A stretch of DNA of 64,000 nucleotides from Hippea maritima DSM 10411. GTDB taxonomy: Bacteria > Campylobacterota_A > Desulfurellia > Desulfurellales > Hippeaceae. A program made the translations under genes and the position numbers. Location of the stretch: contig NC_015318.1 in the NCBI RefSeq assembly GCF_000194135.1, forward strand, positions 634,501 through 698,500, in the 5' to 3' direction. Of the stretch, positions 34,477-43,002 are shown in pieces. Below the pieces are notes generated by a model. That model saw only the letters and a list, made by a program, of their open reading frames with translations. It had not been told where the DNA came from and ran no database searches. Numbering within the stretch: the first letter of the stretch is position 1; each line of letters begins with the position of its first letter.

Positions 34477-35687
34477 CTTCCTGCTTCAACGGTTGCCTTT
34501 TGGCATACCTCCACAGGCTCTACGGGCTGTTCCATCCCTGATAATGCTGTTTTTAGTATATTTATACTTGCATTTATATCTCTGTCGTGAGTGGTATTGC
34601 AATAAGGGCAAGTCCATTTTCTTTTTGATAATGGAAGTTTATCTATTTTATAACCACATATATTGCAAGTTTTTGAACTTGGAAAAAATTTATCTATTTG
34701 AATTAGTTTTGCCCCATACCACTCACTTTTGTATTTTAGAAATTCTACAAATTTAGACCAGCTTACATCACTTATTGATTTTGCAAGATAGTGATTTTTT
34801 TGCATATTCTTAACTGACAGATTTTCTATTGCTATTAGTAAGTATTGCTTGGCTATCGCAATACTTACTTTATGAAGAAAATCATTTCTTTGATTTAAGA
34901 TTTTTTCGTGAAATTTTGAGATTTTTGCTTTTAGCTTATACCAGTTTCTTGAATGTAAAACTTTTCTTGACAATCTTTTTTGAAGAATTTTTAATCTCTG
35001 TTCCGTTTTTCTAAACCATCTGGGATTAGATATTTTTTCTCCATTAGAGAGAATTATAAAATGCTCTAACCCCATATCTATTCCAATTGCCTTGAAAGGC
35101 TTTTTAGCTATTTTTATAACTTCTTCAATTAGAATAGATATGAAGTATTTGCCATTTTTTCTTGATATAGTGGCTTGTTTGATTTTACCATTCTGTGATA
35201 ATGGTCTATGAAATTTTACTTTTATTCCCTCTTTTAGCTTTGGAATATAAACTTTATTTTCTTTTATTTTTACATTTTGAGGAATATTGAATGATTGATA
35301 ATTGTTTTTTTTAGATTTGAATTTTGGAAATCCAAGTTTTAATGCTTTTGCTTTTTGTTTTGGAGTATTTGCTCTTGCAAGTGCAATTTTTCTCTCTTTT
35401 ACTACTTCTTTACTAAAAGCTCTTTTATATGCCTTGATAAGATTATGGATTGATACTTGAAGAGATTGAGAGTTTATTTGATTTAGCCAAGAATAATTTT
35501 CATTCTTTTTAAGCTCTTTAAGCTCTTTTTGAAGAAGTGTTTTATTTGGAAGTTTGGTATCTTTATATTTACCCCAAAAACAGTTATACACAAATCTACA
35601 AGCCCCAAAATGATTTTCTAAAAATTTAACCTGTTCTTTATTAGGATAAATTCTATATTTATAAGCTCTTAATATAGTTTTTTGCAA
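34458..35687 (-). CDS. tnpB: TnpB, RNA-guided nuclease of IS605
   Basis: A 409-residue TnpB. Split RuvC residues are in 'AIGIDMGLEHFI' (Asp), 'LIAIENLSVKN' (Glu) and 'THDRDINASINI' (Asp). The zinc ribbon 'CNICGYK'...'WTCPYC' is complete. The N-terminal HTH region 'AYKYRIYPNKEQ' is typical. No frameshift is seen, so it could be active. TnpB cuts DNA next to a transposon-specific motif under RNA guidance and so favours retention of the IS. Confidence 0.95.
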   Translation of the reverse strand: MQKTILRAYKYRIYPNKEQVKFLENHFGACRFVYNCFWGKYKDTKLPNKTLLQKELKELKKNENYSWLNQINSQSLQVSIHNLIKAYKRAFSKEVVKERKIALARANTPKQKAKALKLGFPKFKSKKNNYQSFNIPQNVKIKENKVYIPKLKEGIKVKFHRPLSQNGKIKQATISRKNGKYFISILIEEVIKIAKKPFKAIGIDMGLEHFIILSNGEKISNPRWFRKTEQRLKILQKRLSRKVLHSRNWYKLKAKISKFHEKILNQRNDFLHKVSIAIAKQYLLIAIENLSVKNMQKNHYLAKSISDVSWSKFVEFLKYKSEWYGAKLIQIDKFFPSSKTCNICGYKIDKLPLSKRKWTCPYCNTTHDRDINASINILKTALSGMEQPVEPVEVCQKATVEAGSPDYNL

Positions 35688-35737
35688 AAACTCCCTTTTT
35701 TTATATAATTTTACAACAAAAATAAAAAGGTGTCAAT

Positions 35738-36142
35738 ATGAAAAGAGCCCATCATCACGCTAAATATGATTTGAAATATCATTTAGTGTTAGTTACAAAA
35801 TATAGAAAAAAATGTATTACAAAAGATATGCTAAATAGACTTGAAAAGATAATAAGGGACATTTGCAACAGATGGGATGTAGAATTATTAGAATTTAGTG
35901 GAGAAGAAGACCATATTCATTTACTTATATCAGCTCATCCGTCAATGGAATTATCCAAATTTACAAATAATCTAAAAACTGTATCTTCAAGACTTATTAG
36001 AAAAGAATTCAAAGAGCATCTATCTAAATTTTATTGGAAACCTTATTTTTGGACAAGAGCTTATTTTATAGCTACAACAGGTGGAGCACCACTTGAAGTT
36101 ATCAAACAATATATAAAATCCCAAGAAAAACCAGAAAAATAA
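35738..36142 (+). CDS. tnpA: TnpA, Y1 transposase of IS605
   Basis: A 134-residue HUH single-strand transposase: 'EEDHIHLLISA' holds the His-x-His pair and 'EVIKQYIKSQ' the catalytic Tyr. Full length. It moves the IS as single-stranded DNA. It is not a conjugative relaxase, although it uses the same chemistry. Confidence 0.95.
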   Translation: MKRAHHHAKYDLKYHLVLVTKYRKKCITKDMLNRLEKIIRDICNRWDVELLEFSGEEDHIHLLISAHPSMELSKFTNNLKTVSSRLIRKEFKEHLSKFYWKPYFWTRAYFIATTGGAPLEVIKQYIKSQEKPEK

Positions 36143-36214
36143 TGAACTTCGTTCATCCAAATTCATCTCCATCTAATTATTCTAATTTAGATGGAGAATT
36201 CTTTGGTGATTTTG

Positions 36215-37186
36215 TTAAACCTCCTCTTTTTGAGCAAAAATAGGATCTTCAAACCTAATTTTTGATTGTTCTACATATTCCTTTTTTAACTCGCACGCTA
36301 TCCATCTTCTATTTAACATTTCCGCAACATAACCTGTTGTATTACTTCCGGCAAAAGGGTCTAAAACTAGATCATTTTCATCTGTTAAAAACTCAATAAA
36401 AAAAGCTGCTACTCCCGGATGCATTCTTGCAGGATGCGGTTTTATTCCAAGTTCTCTACATCTTTTCAAAAAATAATCATTAGAAGATGAATTGGAAAAA
36501 CTCAAAACATTATAGGGAAGTCTAACCTCTCTTTTTTCATCTAATGGTTTCATTTCAAAAAAATTATGAGCTATACTTCCTCCATTATTTTTTAGGAAAC
36601 TTTTTTCTCCTATATAATGTTCCGAAGGTCTCTTCCCAGAGTTATATTTTTTTCTTTTTAATAAGTTTTTCATGCTTGAACTGTAAGGTCGCAAAACTTT
36701 CCTATTATCTGCTTTTGGAAAATCGCTTTTTGCAATCCACCAAACATGAGTATAGCTATCAATGGTTCTTATTCTATTAACCGTAACCCATTGAGCCGGT
36801 GATGGTAGTCTTGAAGGATTATAAACTATAAATTCCTGAATGAGTCTTAAATTTGCATAAGGATGCCTTACCAGATTCATAAGAGCTTCTAAGTGTAGTA
36901 AAGATTGAACTGGCCTGTTTTTTTCCCAGACATTTCCAATCTCTATAACTAAAGAACCATTTTCTTTTAATAAACTGGAAAAAATAGGGGCAAATGACTC
37001 AAACCATTTTAGATATTCTTCGCCGGTTAAATTCCCGTACCGCTTTTTGTTATTGAGTGGAAATGGTGGTGAAGTAATTATTAATTGAATTTTATTTTCA
37101 TAATGTTCTTTTAGGTATTCGCTGTAAACTTCGGTAAAATTACCTAGAAATAATTCCCCTTTTTTTGTTGTATAAATTCTTTCCAT
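36215..37186 (-). CDS. DNA methyltransferase, N4-cytosine-like
   Basis: A 323-residue enzyme. Motif IV is 'ITSPPFPLNN' (SPP[FY] points to N4-cytosine) and motif I is 'LDPFAGSNTTGYV' near the C-terminus, a beta-class order with a recognition region between (about 100-250). The ATG at 37186 with GGAGGT is preferred. No restriction gene is adjacent. Probably a protective solitary methylase; second of two in the element. Confidence 0.8.
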   Translation of the reverse strand: MERIYTTKKGELFLGNFTEVYSEYLKEHYENKIQLIITSPPFPLNNKKRYGNLTGEEYLKWFESFAPIFSSLLKENGSLVIEIGNVWEKNRPVQSLLHLEALMNLVRHPYANLRLIQEFIVYNPSRLPSPAQWVTVNRIRTIDSYTHVWWIAKSDFPKADNRKVLRPYSSSMKNLLKRKKYNSGKRPSEHYIGEKSFLKNNGGSIAHNFFEMKPLDEKREVRLPYNVLSFSNSSSNDYFLKRCRELGIKPHPARMHPGVAAFFIEFLTDENDLVLDPFAGSNTTGYVAEMLNRRWIACELKKEYVEQSKIRFEDPIFAQKEEV

Positions 37187-37371
37187 CTCTACCTCCACCC
37201 CTAACATAAAGGGCGTTTTCTCCACCCGAAGGCGGATTAGGTGATTTTCATTTAGCCGAATTGTACACAAATTTAAAACCAAAATCAAAAAGTGCCTTTA
37301 GATAGCGAACTACACAGTTCAGGGCTGTAGTCTATGTCGTTTTTGTAAAGCTCAAAATATTAAACCTTAGG

Positions 37372-38298
37372 TTAAGATTTGCAGTACGGACAAAGGCCAC
37401 AGATAATCTTCGGTATCTCATGCGCATCGCGAATCTTTTTCTTGTTCTCGTACATATCTACTTCTATATCTGACAAATACCTGTTTAAGACAGTGTCCAT
37501 ATTGCTTTCTTCAGTGTATGAATAGGTATTCCTATCAAAAACCTTATACGCCACCGACACACTCACAAACAGCCCGCACGGCGCCTGCCTTGTAACTGCC
37601 TCTATACGCTTTGCTATTCTGTTTGCAAGCTCCTCGTTTATGCCGAAAGCAACACCTATGAACTCATCCCCTCCAACACGGTAAACATTGCCGTAGCCAA
37701 GGAATATGCTCTTGATTTCGCTTGCAATTGACCTCAGCACCGCATCGCCCATGTGATGGCCAAGAGTGTCGTTAACAACCTTAAAGTTGTTAAAGTCCAT
37801 GTAGAACACATACAGCGGTATATCTTTCGTGAGCATAGTTTTTAGGTTAGACCGCAAGTGCCTGAACAATTCTCTTCTCGTAAAACAACCGGTTAGCTCA
37901 TCTTTGTCTCTGTTCTCATCCTCGTGTTTAAGCAAAAGCGAATATGCGGGGTAAACAACATCCATTGTCCTCTCTACGGTTCGCACAACGTGATCCTCAT
38001 CAATCTCGGGATCGTCTAAACCTACATACCAGCCTAAAGAGGTTCTGTAGATAAAAATAGTATCAAATACAAAACTCTCGCCTTTCTCCAATGGCTTAAT
38101 GTTAGACACACTTATCCCATCCTTTGCCAGAGAGCTTCTTCTTCGTCTCATTGAACCAATCACAGCGTCCATGTAATCCGTCGTCTCAGTACAGACAAAA
38201 CCTCCTCTTGATCCTGTCCTTGCCGTTAAATCATAAACAAAAATCTGCAAAACATCGGACGGCGACTCGCTTTCAGCCAGTATTTTTTGCAGTATCAT
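37372..38298 (-). CDS. Diguanylate cyclase (GGDEF)
   Basis: A 308-residue soluble protein: an N-terminal sensor-like region (about 1-130) and a GGDEF domain (about 135-290) with 'DELTGCFTRRELF', 'YMDFNNFKVVNDTLGHHMGD' and intact 'RVGGDEFIGV'. It should make cyclic di-GMP. It ends with 'CGLCPYC', a possible small metal- or redox-site. It overlaps the membrane protein gene before it by 4 bases. With the HD-GYP protein at 2700 the element could tune the second messenger of its host. Confidence 0.85.
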   Translation of the reverse strand: MILQKILAESESPSDVLQIFVYDLTARTGSRGGFVCTETTDYMDAVIGSMRRRRSSLAKDGISVSNIKPLEKGESFVFDTIFIYRTSLGWYVGLDDPEIDEDHVVRTVERTMDVVYPAYSLLLKHEDENRDKDELTGCFTRRELFRHLRSNLKTMLTKDIPLYVFYMDFNNFKVVNDTLGHHMGDAVLRSIASEIKSIFLGYGNVYRVGGDEFIGVAFGINEELANRIAKRIEAVTRQAPCGLFVSVSVAYKVFDRNTYSYTEESNMDTVLNRYLSDIEVDMYENKKKIRDAHEIPKIICGLCPYCKS

Positions 38299-38618
38299 AG
38301 CACTCTCCTTAAGAGTAGATAAGCAATTACTGTTAGAATTCCCCAGACAACGCCAAAAACAACTACAGCCACCTGTTTAGCGGATATATTCGCCAAATAA
38401 ACTATTAGGTAGCTCAAACTGATAACCAGCGTCATAATAGATAGATATAGTGCCATTTTCCTTAAGTCCTGCCCGCTACTTACTGACACAAAGGCAAACA
38501 TAGTAAAAACGGGAATATTTGCCACGACAGCTGCGATGAGATTGGCTTTTGAGGAGATATATAGCTGAATCAAGGCAAAGATAAGTGTTGCGATAATAAT
38601 TTTAAATACTAACATCAC
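38295..38618 (-). CDS. Four-span membrane protein before the diguanylate cyclase
   Basis: A 107-residue protein with four membrane segments and hardly any loops. Translationally coupled to the GGDEF gene, so possibly its membrane partner. A GGTGGTG site lies before the start, and a GAGCCCAT/ATGGGCTC hairpin (38645-38664) is in the leader. Confidence 0.55.
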   Translation of the reverse strand: MMLVFKIIIATLIFALIQLYISSKANLIAAVVANIPVFTMFAFVSVSSGQDLRKMALYLSIMTLVISLSYLIVYLANISAKQVAVVVFGVVWGILTVIAYLLLRRVL

Positions 38619-38750
38619 ACATCACCACCTCTATAACTTTACCGAGCCCATCGTAATGGGCTCCGGCTTTACAACCTTTAGAGCCTCTACATCCTCCATT
38701 CCCAGCCTTCAACCAGCCGGGGAACACTCCCCAGCCAGTGGGAGGTTGGC

Positions 38751-39503
38751 TTAGTTGAATATTCCAGCTATCTCTTTTGCAAGCCTATCTTCGATTACAG
38801 GCGTTGCTTTTTTGAGATTGAGATTAGTTTGAGTTGCCTGCACAACTATCCTTGTTCTGTATGCCTGATATTGTGTCGTTGTTTTGTAAGTCGTGCTTTC
38901 CGTTGTTCCCATGCCGTTCTGCAGGTTGGAGTTAACCTGCTTCTGAATTACGCCGTTGACTTTCTGTTTAATTTGAATATCAACAGCTCCCAGATAGGTG
39001 TCAACATGGATTGCAGCACCCACGACAGCGCCAGCCGCAGCACCTACAGCAGAGCCTACACCAACAGCTCCAACTTTGCCCCAGCCCCTACCAAAAGCCA
39101 ATCCTGTCAATGCACCACCATAACCGCCGGCAAGCAAGCCAGCCATTGTCATATGCTCACTCTGCTTGCCCATGTAAAGGACATTGCCCTGAAGCCAGAA
39201 CTCAGCCTTGTATGGATCTTCAACAATCGTATAACCTTTCTCCTGCAATTTGGAGATAACCATCTGCTTTAGATCGGGCATGGGGACTTGAGAGGTGTTT
39301 CTAAACTCCACATAAATAGTTTTCTGATCTGGTTTTACGGGTTCTAAGAAGATGGTATCGGACATCTTTGCCTGCACCTCAAGGTGAGCATGTTCTATAC
39401 CCCTTGCGATAGTTGAAACCGTCGATACACAGGATGATAAAGAAGATGCCAAAAAGGCAAACACCATAAAAACCCCAAGTAACCTAAAAGCTTTCTTCTG
39501 CAT
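38751..39503 (-). CDS. traT: TraT, surface exclusion lipoprotein
   Basis: A 250-residue lipoprotein with lipobox 'LSSC' (Cys about 25) and TraT features: 'IFLEPVKPDQKTIYVEFRNTSQ', a Gly/Ala-rich double membrane hairpin (about 120-170) and 'DIQIKQKV'. TraT blocks redundant mating between donors and can give serum resistance. Normal length. Confidence 0.9.
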   Translation of the reverse strand: MQKKAFRLLGVFMVFAFLASSLSSCVSTVSTIARGIEHAHLEVQAKMSDTIFLEPVKPDQKTIYVEFRNTSQVPMPDLKQMVISKLQEKGYTIVEDPYKAEFWLQGNVLYMGKQSEHMTMAGLLAGGYGGALTGLAFGRGWGKVGAVGVGSAVGAAAGAVVGAAIHVDTYLGAVDIQIKQKVNGVIQKQVNSNLQNGMGTTESTTYKTTTQYQAYRTRIVVQATQTNLNLKKATPVIEDRLAKEIAGIFN

Positions 39504-39526
39504 GGACGCCTCCTATACTATTTACC

Positions 39527-39769
39527 TTAAAACGGCATATCTTCGTCGTTATTGCCATTGCCGTTAGACGCATTGCCAGTAGAGTCGTTGGGTTCGGACA
39601 GAACGATTCTGTAATCGGGCTGATTCTCTTTTTCCTTTTTCTCGTTCTTGAAAACGGCGATTTTCACCGTTCCCAATGCTCCAAGATCCAGCTCACCGGC
39701 CATCATCTTGCGCCTCTTTCCATCCTTCTCATACTCCCTTAACCAAAGAGCTCCGACTGTTTTTGCCAT
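39527..39769 (-). CDS. DUF736-like small protein with SSB-like tail
   Basis: An 80-residue protein: 'GALWLREYEKDGKRRKMMAGELDLGALG' and 'VKIAVFKNEKKE' resemble the DUF736 group of plasmid proteins. A low-complexity Asn/Gly linker leads to 'NDEDMPF', the form of an SSB C-terminal tip. It may recruit the same partners as SSB. First gene under site 8. The leader carries a 9-bp hairpin (GGTGTTAGG/CCTAACACC). Confidence 0.6.
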   Translation of the reverse strand: MAKTVGALWLREYEKDGKRRKMMAGELDLGALGTVKIAVFKNEKKEKENQPDYRIVLSEPNDSTGNASNGNGNNDEDMPF

Positions 39770-39838
39770 AACAAACCTCCTTATTAAATTTTAGGTGTTA
39801 GGTTTCCAGCACCCATTTACCCAGTACCTAACACCCCC

Positions 39839-39863
39839 TCATATATAGCTAGTTGTGTTACAA
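39839..39863 (-). promoter_or_regulatory. Element regulon motif, site 8
   Basis: On the minus strand TTGTAACAC-AACTAG-CTATATATGA, preceded by an A tract. It heads the DUF736-like, traT, GGDEF, methylase operon. Confidence 0.7.
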
Positions 39864-39955
39864 CTTTTTTGCGTTGCATGTTACCCGTATTCGACATATT
39901 AGTTTTACTACAGAACTAGTTTACCTATTTTTAGTTTTTATATAGAACTTTTTTC

Positions 39956-39992
39956 TTGATTTTTTATAAAAATAGTTCTATTATAGAACTAT
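39956..39992 (+). promoter_or_regulatory. Promoter and operator of the AAA ATPase gene
   Basis: TTGATT (39956-39961), 17 bases, TATTAT (39979-39984). A perfect inverted repeat ATAGTTCTA-TTA-TAGAACTAT (39972-39992) covers the -10, and further AGAACT half-sites lie upstream. A repressor may bind here. Confidence 0.6.
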
Positions 39993-40016
39993 AATTATTC
40001 CTTGAGGTGGAAGACA

Positions 40017-41174
40017 ATGGATAAACTCATCGAACAGTTCGAGGTAACATTAGAGCGATTAAAAACATATCTCCCAGAGAGAAAACGCCCCTTTTATAAA
40101 AGTATCCAGATTGATGATGTTAGGGGTGCGCTTATTTATGGTTTAAGAGGAGTGGGTAAAACGACATTCTTAATAAATAAAATCGCTAACTCTAAAAGAA
40201 ATTTCTTATACTTCAGTGCCGACCACCCGTTGATTTCATCTTTGCCGCTTTACGAGATTGTAAGCGAAATTTTTAAAAAAGGATATGAAGGCGTAGTCAT
40301 TGACGAAATTCATCACGCCAATAAATGGAGCGAGCATATTAAGGCTATTTATGATGACTACCCAGACAAAACTATCTGGATCAGCGACAGTAGTAATTTG
40401 ATATTGAGAAAATCCGTATCGGATCTATCAAGACGATTTGTGCAGTTCCGCATACCTCTTATGTCTTTCAGAGAATACATCTTTCTTACACAAGGAATAT
40501 TAGTAGATCCAGTAGATCCTTTTAATATAGACAAAAATATATTTGTAATACTAAAGGATATAAACATACTAAAGCTTTTTTCCGATTACATCAATGGCGG
40601 CATCAGGCCCATTTTTACTGAAGGAGAATATTGCTCACGATTAAAAGGACTTTTGGAGAAATCAATCTATTATGATATTCCATTCTACGTTTCCTCAATA
40701 CAGGATAAACATTTGAGAGTAATGAATGCAATCATAGGCTACTTAATAACCTCGGCCATTCCAACGATAAATATCTCAGGTATGTGCAATGAGTGGGATT
40801 TAGGAAAAGAAAAACTTTATAATTTGTTATACGTTATGGAGCACTCAGAATTAATAAATATTGTCAAAAAACCAGGAAAATTCACGTATACAAAGGGTGC
40901 AAAAATTTTTCTCTCCGATCCGTCTATGTACGGTTGTTTCAAAGGCAATCCTGGAAGCGCAAGGGAAGCATTTGCTGTAATGTGTCTAAAAGAAAAATAT
41001 GAAGTCTTTGCATGTAAGGATGATAGAGATTGCGACTTTATAGTAGATGGAATAAAGATAGAAGTTGGTGGGAAAAGAAAAAAAAGCAAAAACGCTGATT
41101 TTACAATAAGTGATGATATTGATATACCCGTAAGAAACAGAATCCCTCTCTGGATATTGGGTTTTTTGTACTAG
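40017..41174 (+). CDS. AAA ATPase, AAA_14/DUF4143 type
   Basis: A 385-residue ATPase: Walker A 'GLRGVGKTT' (about 45-53), Walker B 'GVVIDEIHHA', sensor-like 'IWISDSSNLI', then a C-terminal DUF4143-like region ending with a restriction-nuclease-like 'DDRDCDFIVDGIKIEVGGKRK'. Cellular roles are unclear; these proteins are common in thermophiles and archaea. The ATG at 40017 follows GAGGTGG. It is a single rightward gene with its own operator, so it looks like cargo. Confidence 0.75.
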   Translation: MDKLIEQFEVTLERLKTYLPERKRPFYKSIQIDDVRGALIYGLRGVGKTTFLINKIANSKRNFLYFSADHPLISSLPLYEIVSEIFKKGYEGVVIDEIHHANKWSEHIKAIYDDYPDKTIWISDSSNLILRKSVSDLSRRFVQFRIPLMSFREYIFLTQGILVDPVDPFNIDKNIFVILKDINILKLFSDYINGGIRPIFTEGEYCSRLKGLLEKSIYYDIPFYVSSIQDKHLRVMNAIIGYLITSAIPTINISGMCNEWDLGKEKLYNLLYVMEHSELINIVKKPGKFTYTKGAKIFLSDPSMYGCFKGNPGSAREAFAVMCLKEKYEVFACKDDRDCDFIVDGIKIEVGGKRKKSKNADFTISDDIDIPVRNRIPLWILGFLY

Positions 41175-41202
41175 CCGAGCCCATCAACGATCGGCTCGGC
41201 CC
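41174..41202. terminator. Hairpin between convergent genes
   Basis: GCCGAGCC pairs with GGCTCGGC around a short loop. It has no T run; it belongs to the GAGCCC/GGGCTC hairpins found at several operon edges. Confidence 0.5.
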
Positions 41203-41207
41203 ATCAC

Positions 41208-41477
41208 TCACTCAAAGCCCTTCGCTATCTCGGTCAGTTCATCTAATTCACTTAGCTCTTTCCTTTTGCCAGCGTTATCTCTTTTAACTTCTTCGTTGAA
41301 GCTAACAGAAAACTTGTTCATTAAAACTGCCAAAATATGCTCTTCCGGTATTTCGCCTTTTTCGTTTTTTAAAGCTTCAATAAGGTTTTTCATGAATAAT
41401 GCCTTTAATCCGTGAGCCTTCAGCAGCTTTTCAAGGCTTTCACAAACCTTATCACTGCAGGAAAAGAAAATCCGCAT
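41208..41477 (-). CDS. Small protein after parM, possible ParR
   Basis: An 89-residue, mostly helical protein with basic and acidic patches. It follows the ParM gene by 17 bases, where a ParR-like centromere-binding adaptor would be expected. No clear RHH motif, so the role is by position only. Confidence 0.45.
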   Translation of the reverse strand: MRIFFSCSDKVCESLEKLLKAHGLKALFMKNLIEALKNEKGEIPEEHILAVLMNKFSVSFNEEVKRDNAGKRKELSELDELTEIAKGFE

Positions 41478-41494
41478 GGCTGCCTCCCCCGAGC

Positions 41495-42415
41495 TTAGTT
41501 TCCAGGCTCGGCAAGCTTTACAAAACCGAGAACATTTGCGTATTCAGGTTTGTTAGGTATTACAAAGCCATAAGACTCTTTAAGATTGTCGTCTATAAAA
41601 TACGCGCCTCCGCCGGCTACTATGAATGTGTCTATCCTGTCGAGAACGGTTTGCAGTTTTGAGGATTTGCTTATAGTTTCAAAAATTCGCTTGGTATAGG
41701 TTTCCTTTTTCTGTTCAATTAGTTCACTTATGTCGTATTCATGCCTTTTGTACTTAAACTTACCGGCTGCGAGCACCTGCACAACGCTGACTTCAGGCAC
41801 GTAGCTCTTGACTATATTCGCACTTATATGCTCAGAGACCGTTGAAGCCATCTCGCAAACGCCCATGTCTTTATAGCCAGCGGACAACTCAGGGATAGGC
41901 ATGCCCTCTATGACAGTTAGCACGTCAATCGTATTAAACCCTATATCAAGAATTACGGCATTCTCAGGGGATCCCGCATACTTCCATATGCCAAGTCCTT
42001 GAGGGAAAACTTTTACCCTGAAAGAAAACACCGTGTCATTGACAATGAAGTTCTCGCAGGCTTGTTTTAAAATTTTAGACTTTGCTTTAAACTCGCTTAT
42101 GGATAAGGATAGAGTAACTAAATCAGGCTGCAGGCCGTTATCCTTGATGATCTTATACAAAAATAACGGTGAGTATGTTGTTAGAAAATCATTTGCCCTT
42201 GTCGGTAAAACATTACCCTTATAAAGAGCTTTTTCTCCGACAAGGTATTCCTCGCCGTTATAGTTAAAACTGGTTTTCTTTCCTATGCCTAAATCGTCTA
42301 CCTCGCCTGCAGGTGCAATAGCAGTTATGAACTTATCATAAGAAGTGCTACCATTCTTATCCTTGTAAGCATACTTAATAAAGCTATAACCCGTATCAAC
42401 CGACAAGATTACCAT
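41495..42415 (-). CDS. parM: ParM-like actin-type segregation ATPase
   Basis: A 306-residue actin-fold protein: phosphate 1 motif 'ILSVDTGYSFIKYA', phosphate 2 motif 'NAVILDIGFNTIDVL' and adenosine motif 'DTFIVAGGGAYFI'. ParM filaments push plasmid copies apart. Its presence in an integrated element argues for an extrachromosomal stage. The ATG at 42415 follows GGAGGTGATG. It is co-transcribed with ssb. The spacer to ssb is a run of 9-base GAGGTT-like repeats. Confidence 0.85.
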   Translation of the reverse strand: MVILSVDTGYSFIKYAYKDKNGSTSYDKFITAIAPAGEVDDLGIGKKTSFNYNGEEYLVGEKALYKGNVLPTRANDFLTTYSPLFLYKIIKDNGLQPDLVTLSLSISEFKAKSKILKQACENFIVNDTVFSFRVKVFPQGLGIWKYAGSPENAVILDIGFNTIDVLTVIEGMPIPELSAGYKDMGVCEMASTVSEHISANIVKSYVPEVSVVQVLAAGKFKYKRHEYDISELIEQKKETYTKRIFETISKSSKLQTVLDRIDTFIVAGGGAYFIDDNLKESYGFVIPNKPEYANVLGFVKLAEPGN

Positions 42416-42425
42416 AAACATCACC

Positions 42426-42511
42426 TCCAACTAATTTCAGAACCTCTAAAACCTCTACAACTTTTAGAACCTTTACACCCTCTACAACTTCCAAAACCTC
42501 CACAACCTCTA
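42426..42511 (-). repeat. Purine-rich ~9-bp tandem repeats between ssb and parM
   Basis: About nine degenerate units of the form (G/A)AGGTT(G/T)T(A/G) on the minus strand. Each resembles a ribosome-binding site. Confidence 0.6.
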
Positions 42512-42925
42512 TCAAAACGGCACATCGTTATCGCCAGAAATCTCCACCATAAAGTTGCTCTGCCTCTCTTCTTCCTCAGCAGGCATGTTTTTTAAAGCTG
42601 ACAAAAACTGAATTTTATTAGCTAGCACCTCGTGTTTTGAACGCCTGATGCCATTTGAGTCTTCCCATGTTCTATACCTCAAGCGCCCCTCAACAAAGAC
42701 GGGAAAACCTTTGGTTAGAAATTCGCCCACAGCCTCAGCCAACCTGCCAAAAACCACAACATCGACAAAAAGGGTCTCTGTTTTTATATTCCCGTTTTCG
42801 TCCTTGCCTGCAGGCGTATTGACCGCCATGTTAAATGTGGCAACGCCTAAACCCGCTGGTGTATATCTTAACTCAGGATCTCGGGTTAAATTGCCCATCA
42901 GGAAAACTTTATTCAGACTTGGCAT
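42512..42925 (-). CDS. ssb: Single-stranded DNA-binding protein
   Basis: A 137-residue SSB with the OB-fold start 'LNKVFLMGNLTRDPELRYTPAG', 'VDVVVFGRLAE' and a short linker to the acidic tip 'GDNDVPF'. It covers single-stranded DNA during transfer and replication. First gene of ssb-parM under site 9, next to the hairpin-rich block, as in the leading regions of conjugative plasmids. Confidence 0.95.
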   Translation of the reverse strand: MPSLNKVFLMGNLTRDPELRYTPAGLGVATFNMAVNTPAGKDENGNIKTETLFVDVVVFGRLAEAVGEFLTKGFPVFVEGRLRYRTWEDSNGIRRSKHEVLANKIQFLSALKNMPAEEEERQSNFMVEISGDNDVPF

Positions 42926-43002
42926 AACGCAACCTCCTCAAAAAATTAGGTTTTAGACCTAGCCGAGATCATCAACGATGGGCTCGGCTAGGTAATACCC
43001 TT

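Larger units (their letters stand above)
34420..36200. mobile_element. IS200/IS605-family insertion with divergent tnpA and tnpB
   Basis: tnpB reads left and tnpA reads right from a shared centre. Hairpins mark both ends: GTTCACTA/TAGTGAAC (34423-34444) and CCCTGACTA/TAGTCAGGG (34447-34476) on the tnpB side; ATGAAC/GTTCAT (36142-36156) and TCTCCATCTAA/TTAGATGGAGA (36166-36197) on the tnpA side. No target duplication is expected. The exact ends are estimated to within about 10 bases. Confidence 0.8.

Noticed and set aside
35738-36142. TnpA as the element's relaxase
   Set aside because: It is a short Y1 transposase within an IS with typical hairpin ends and a tnpB partner.
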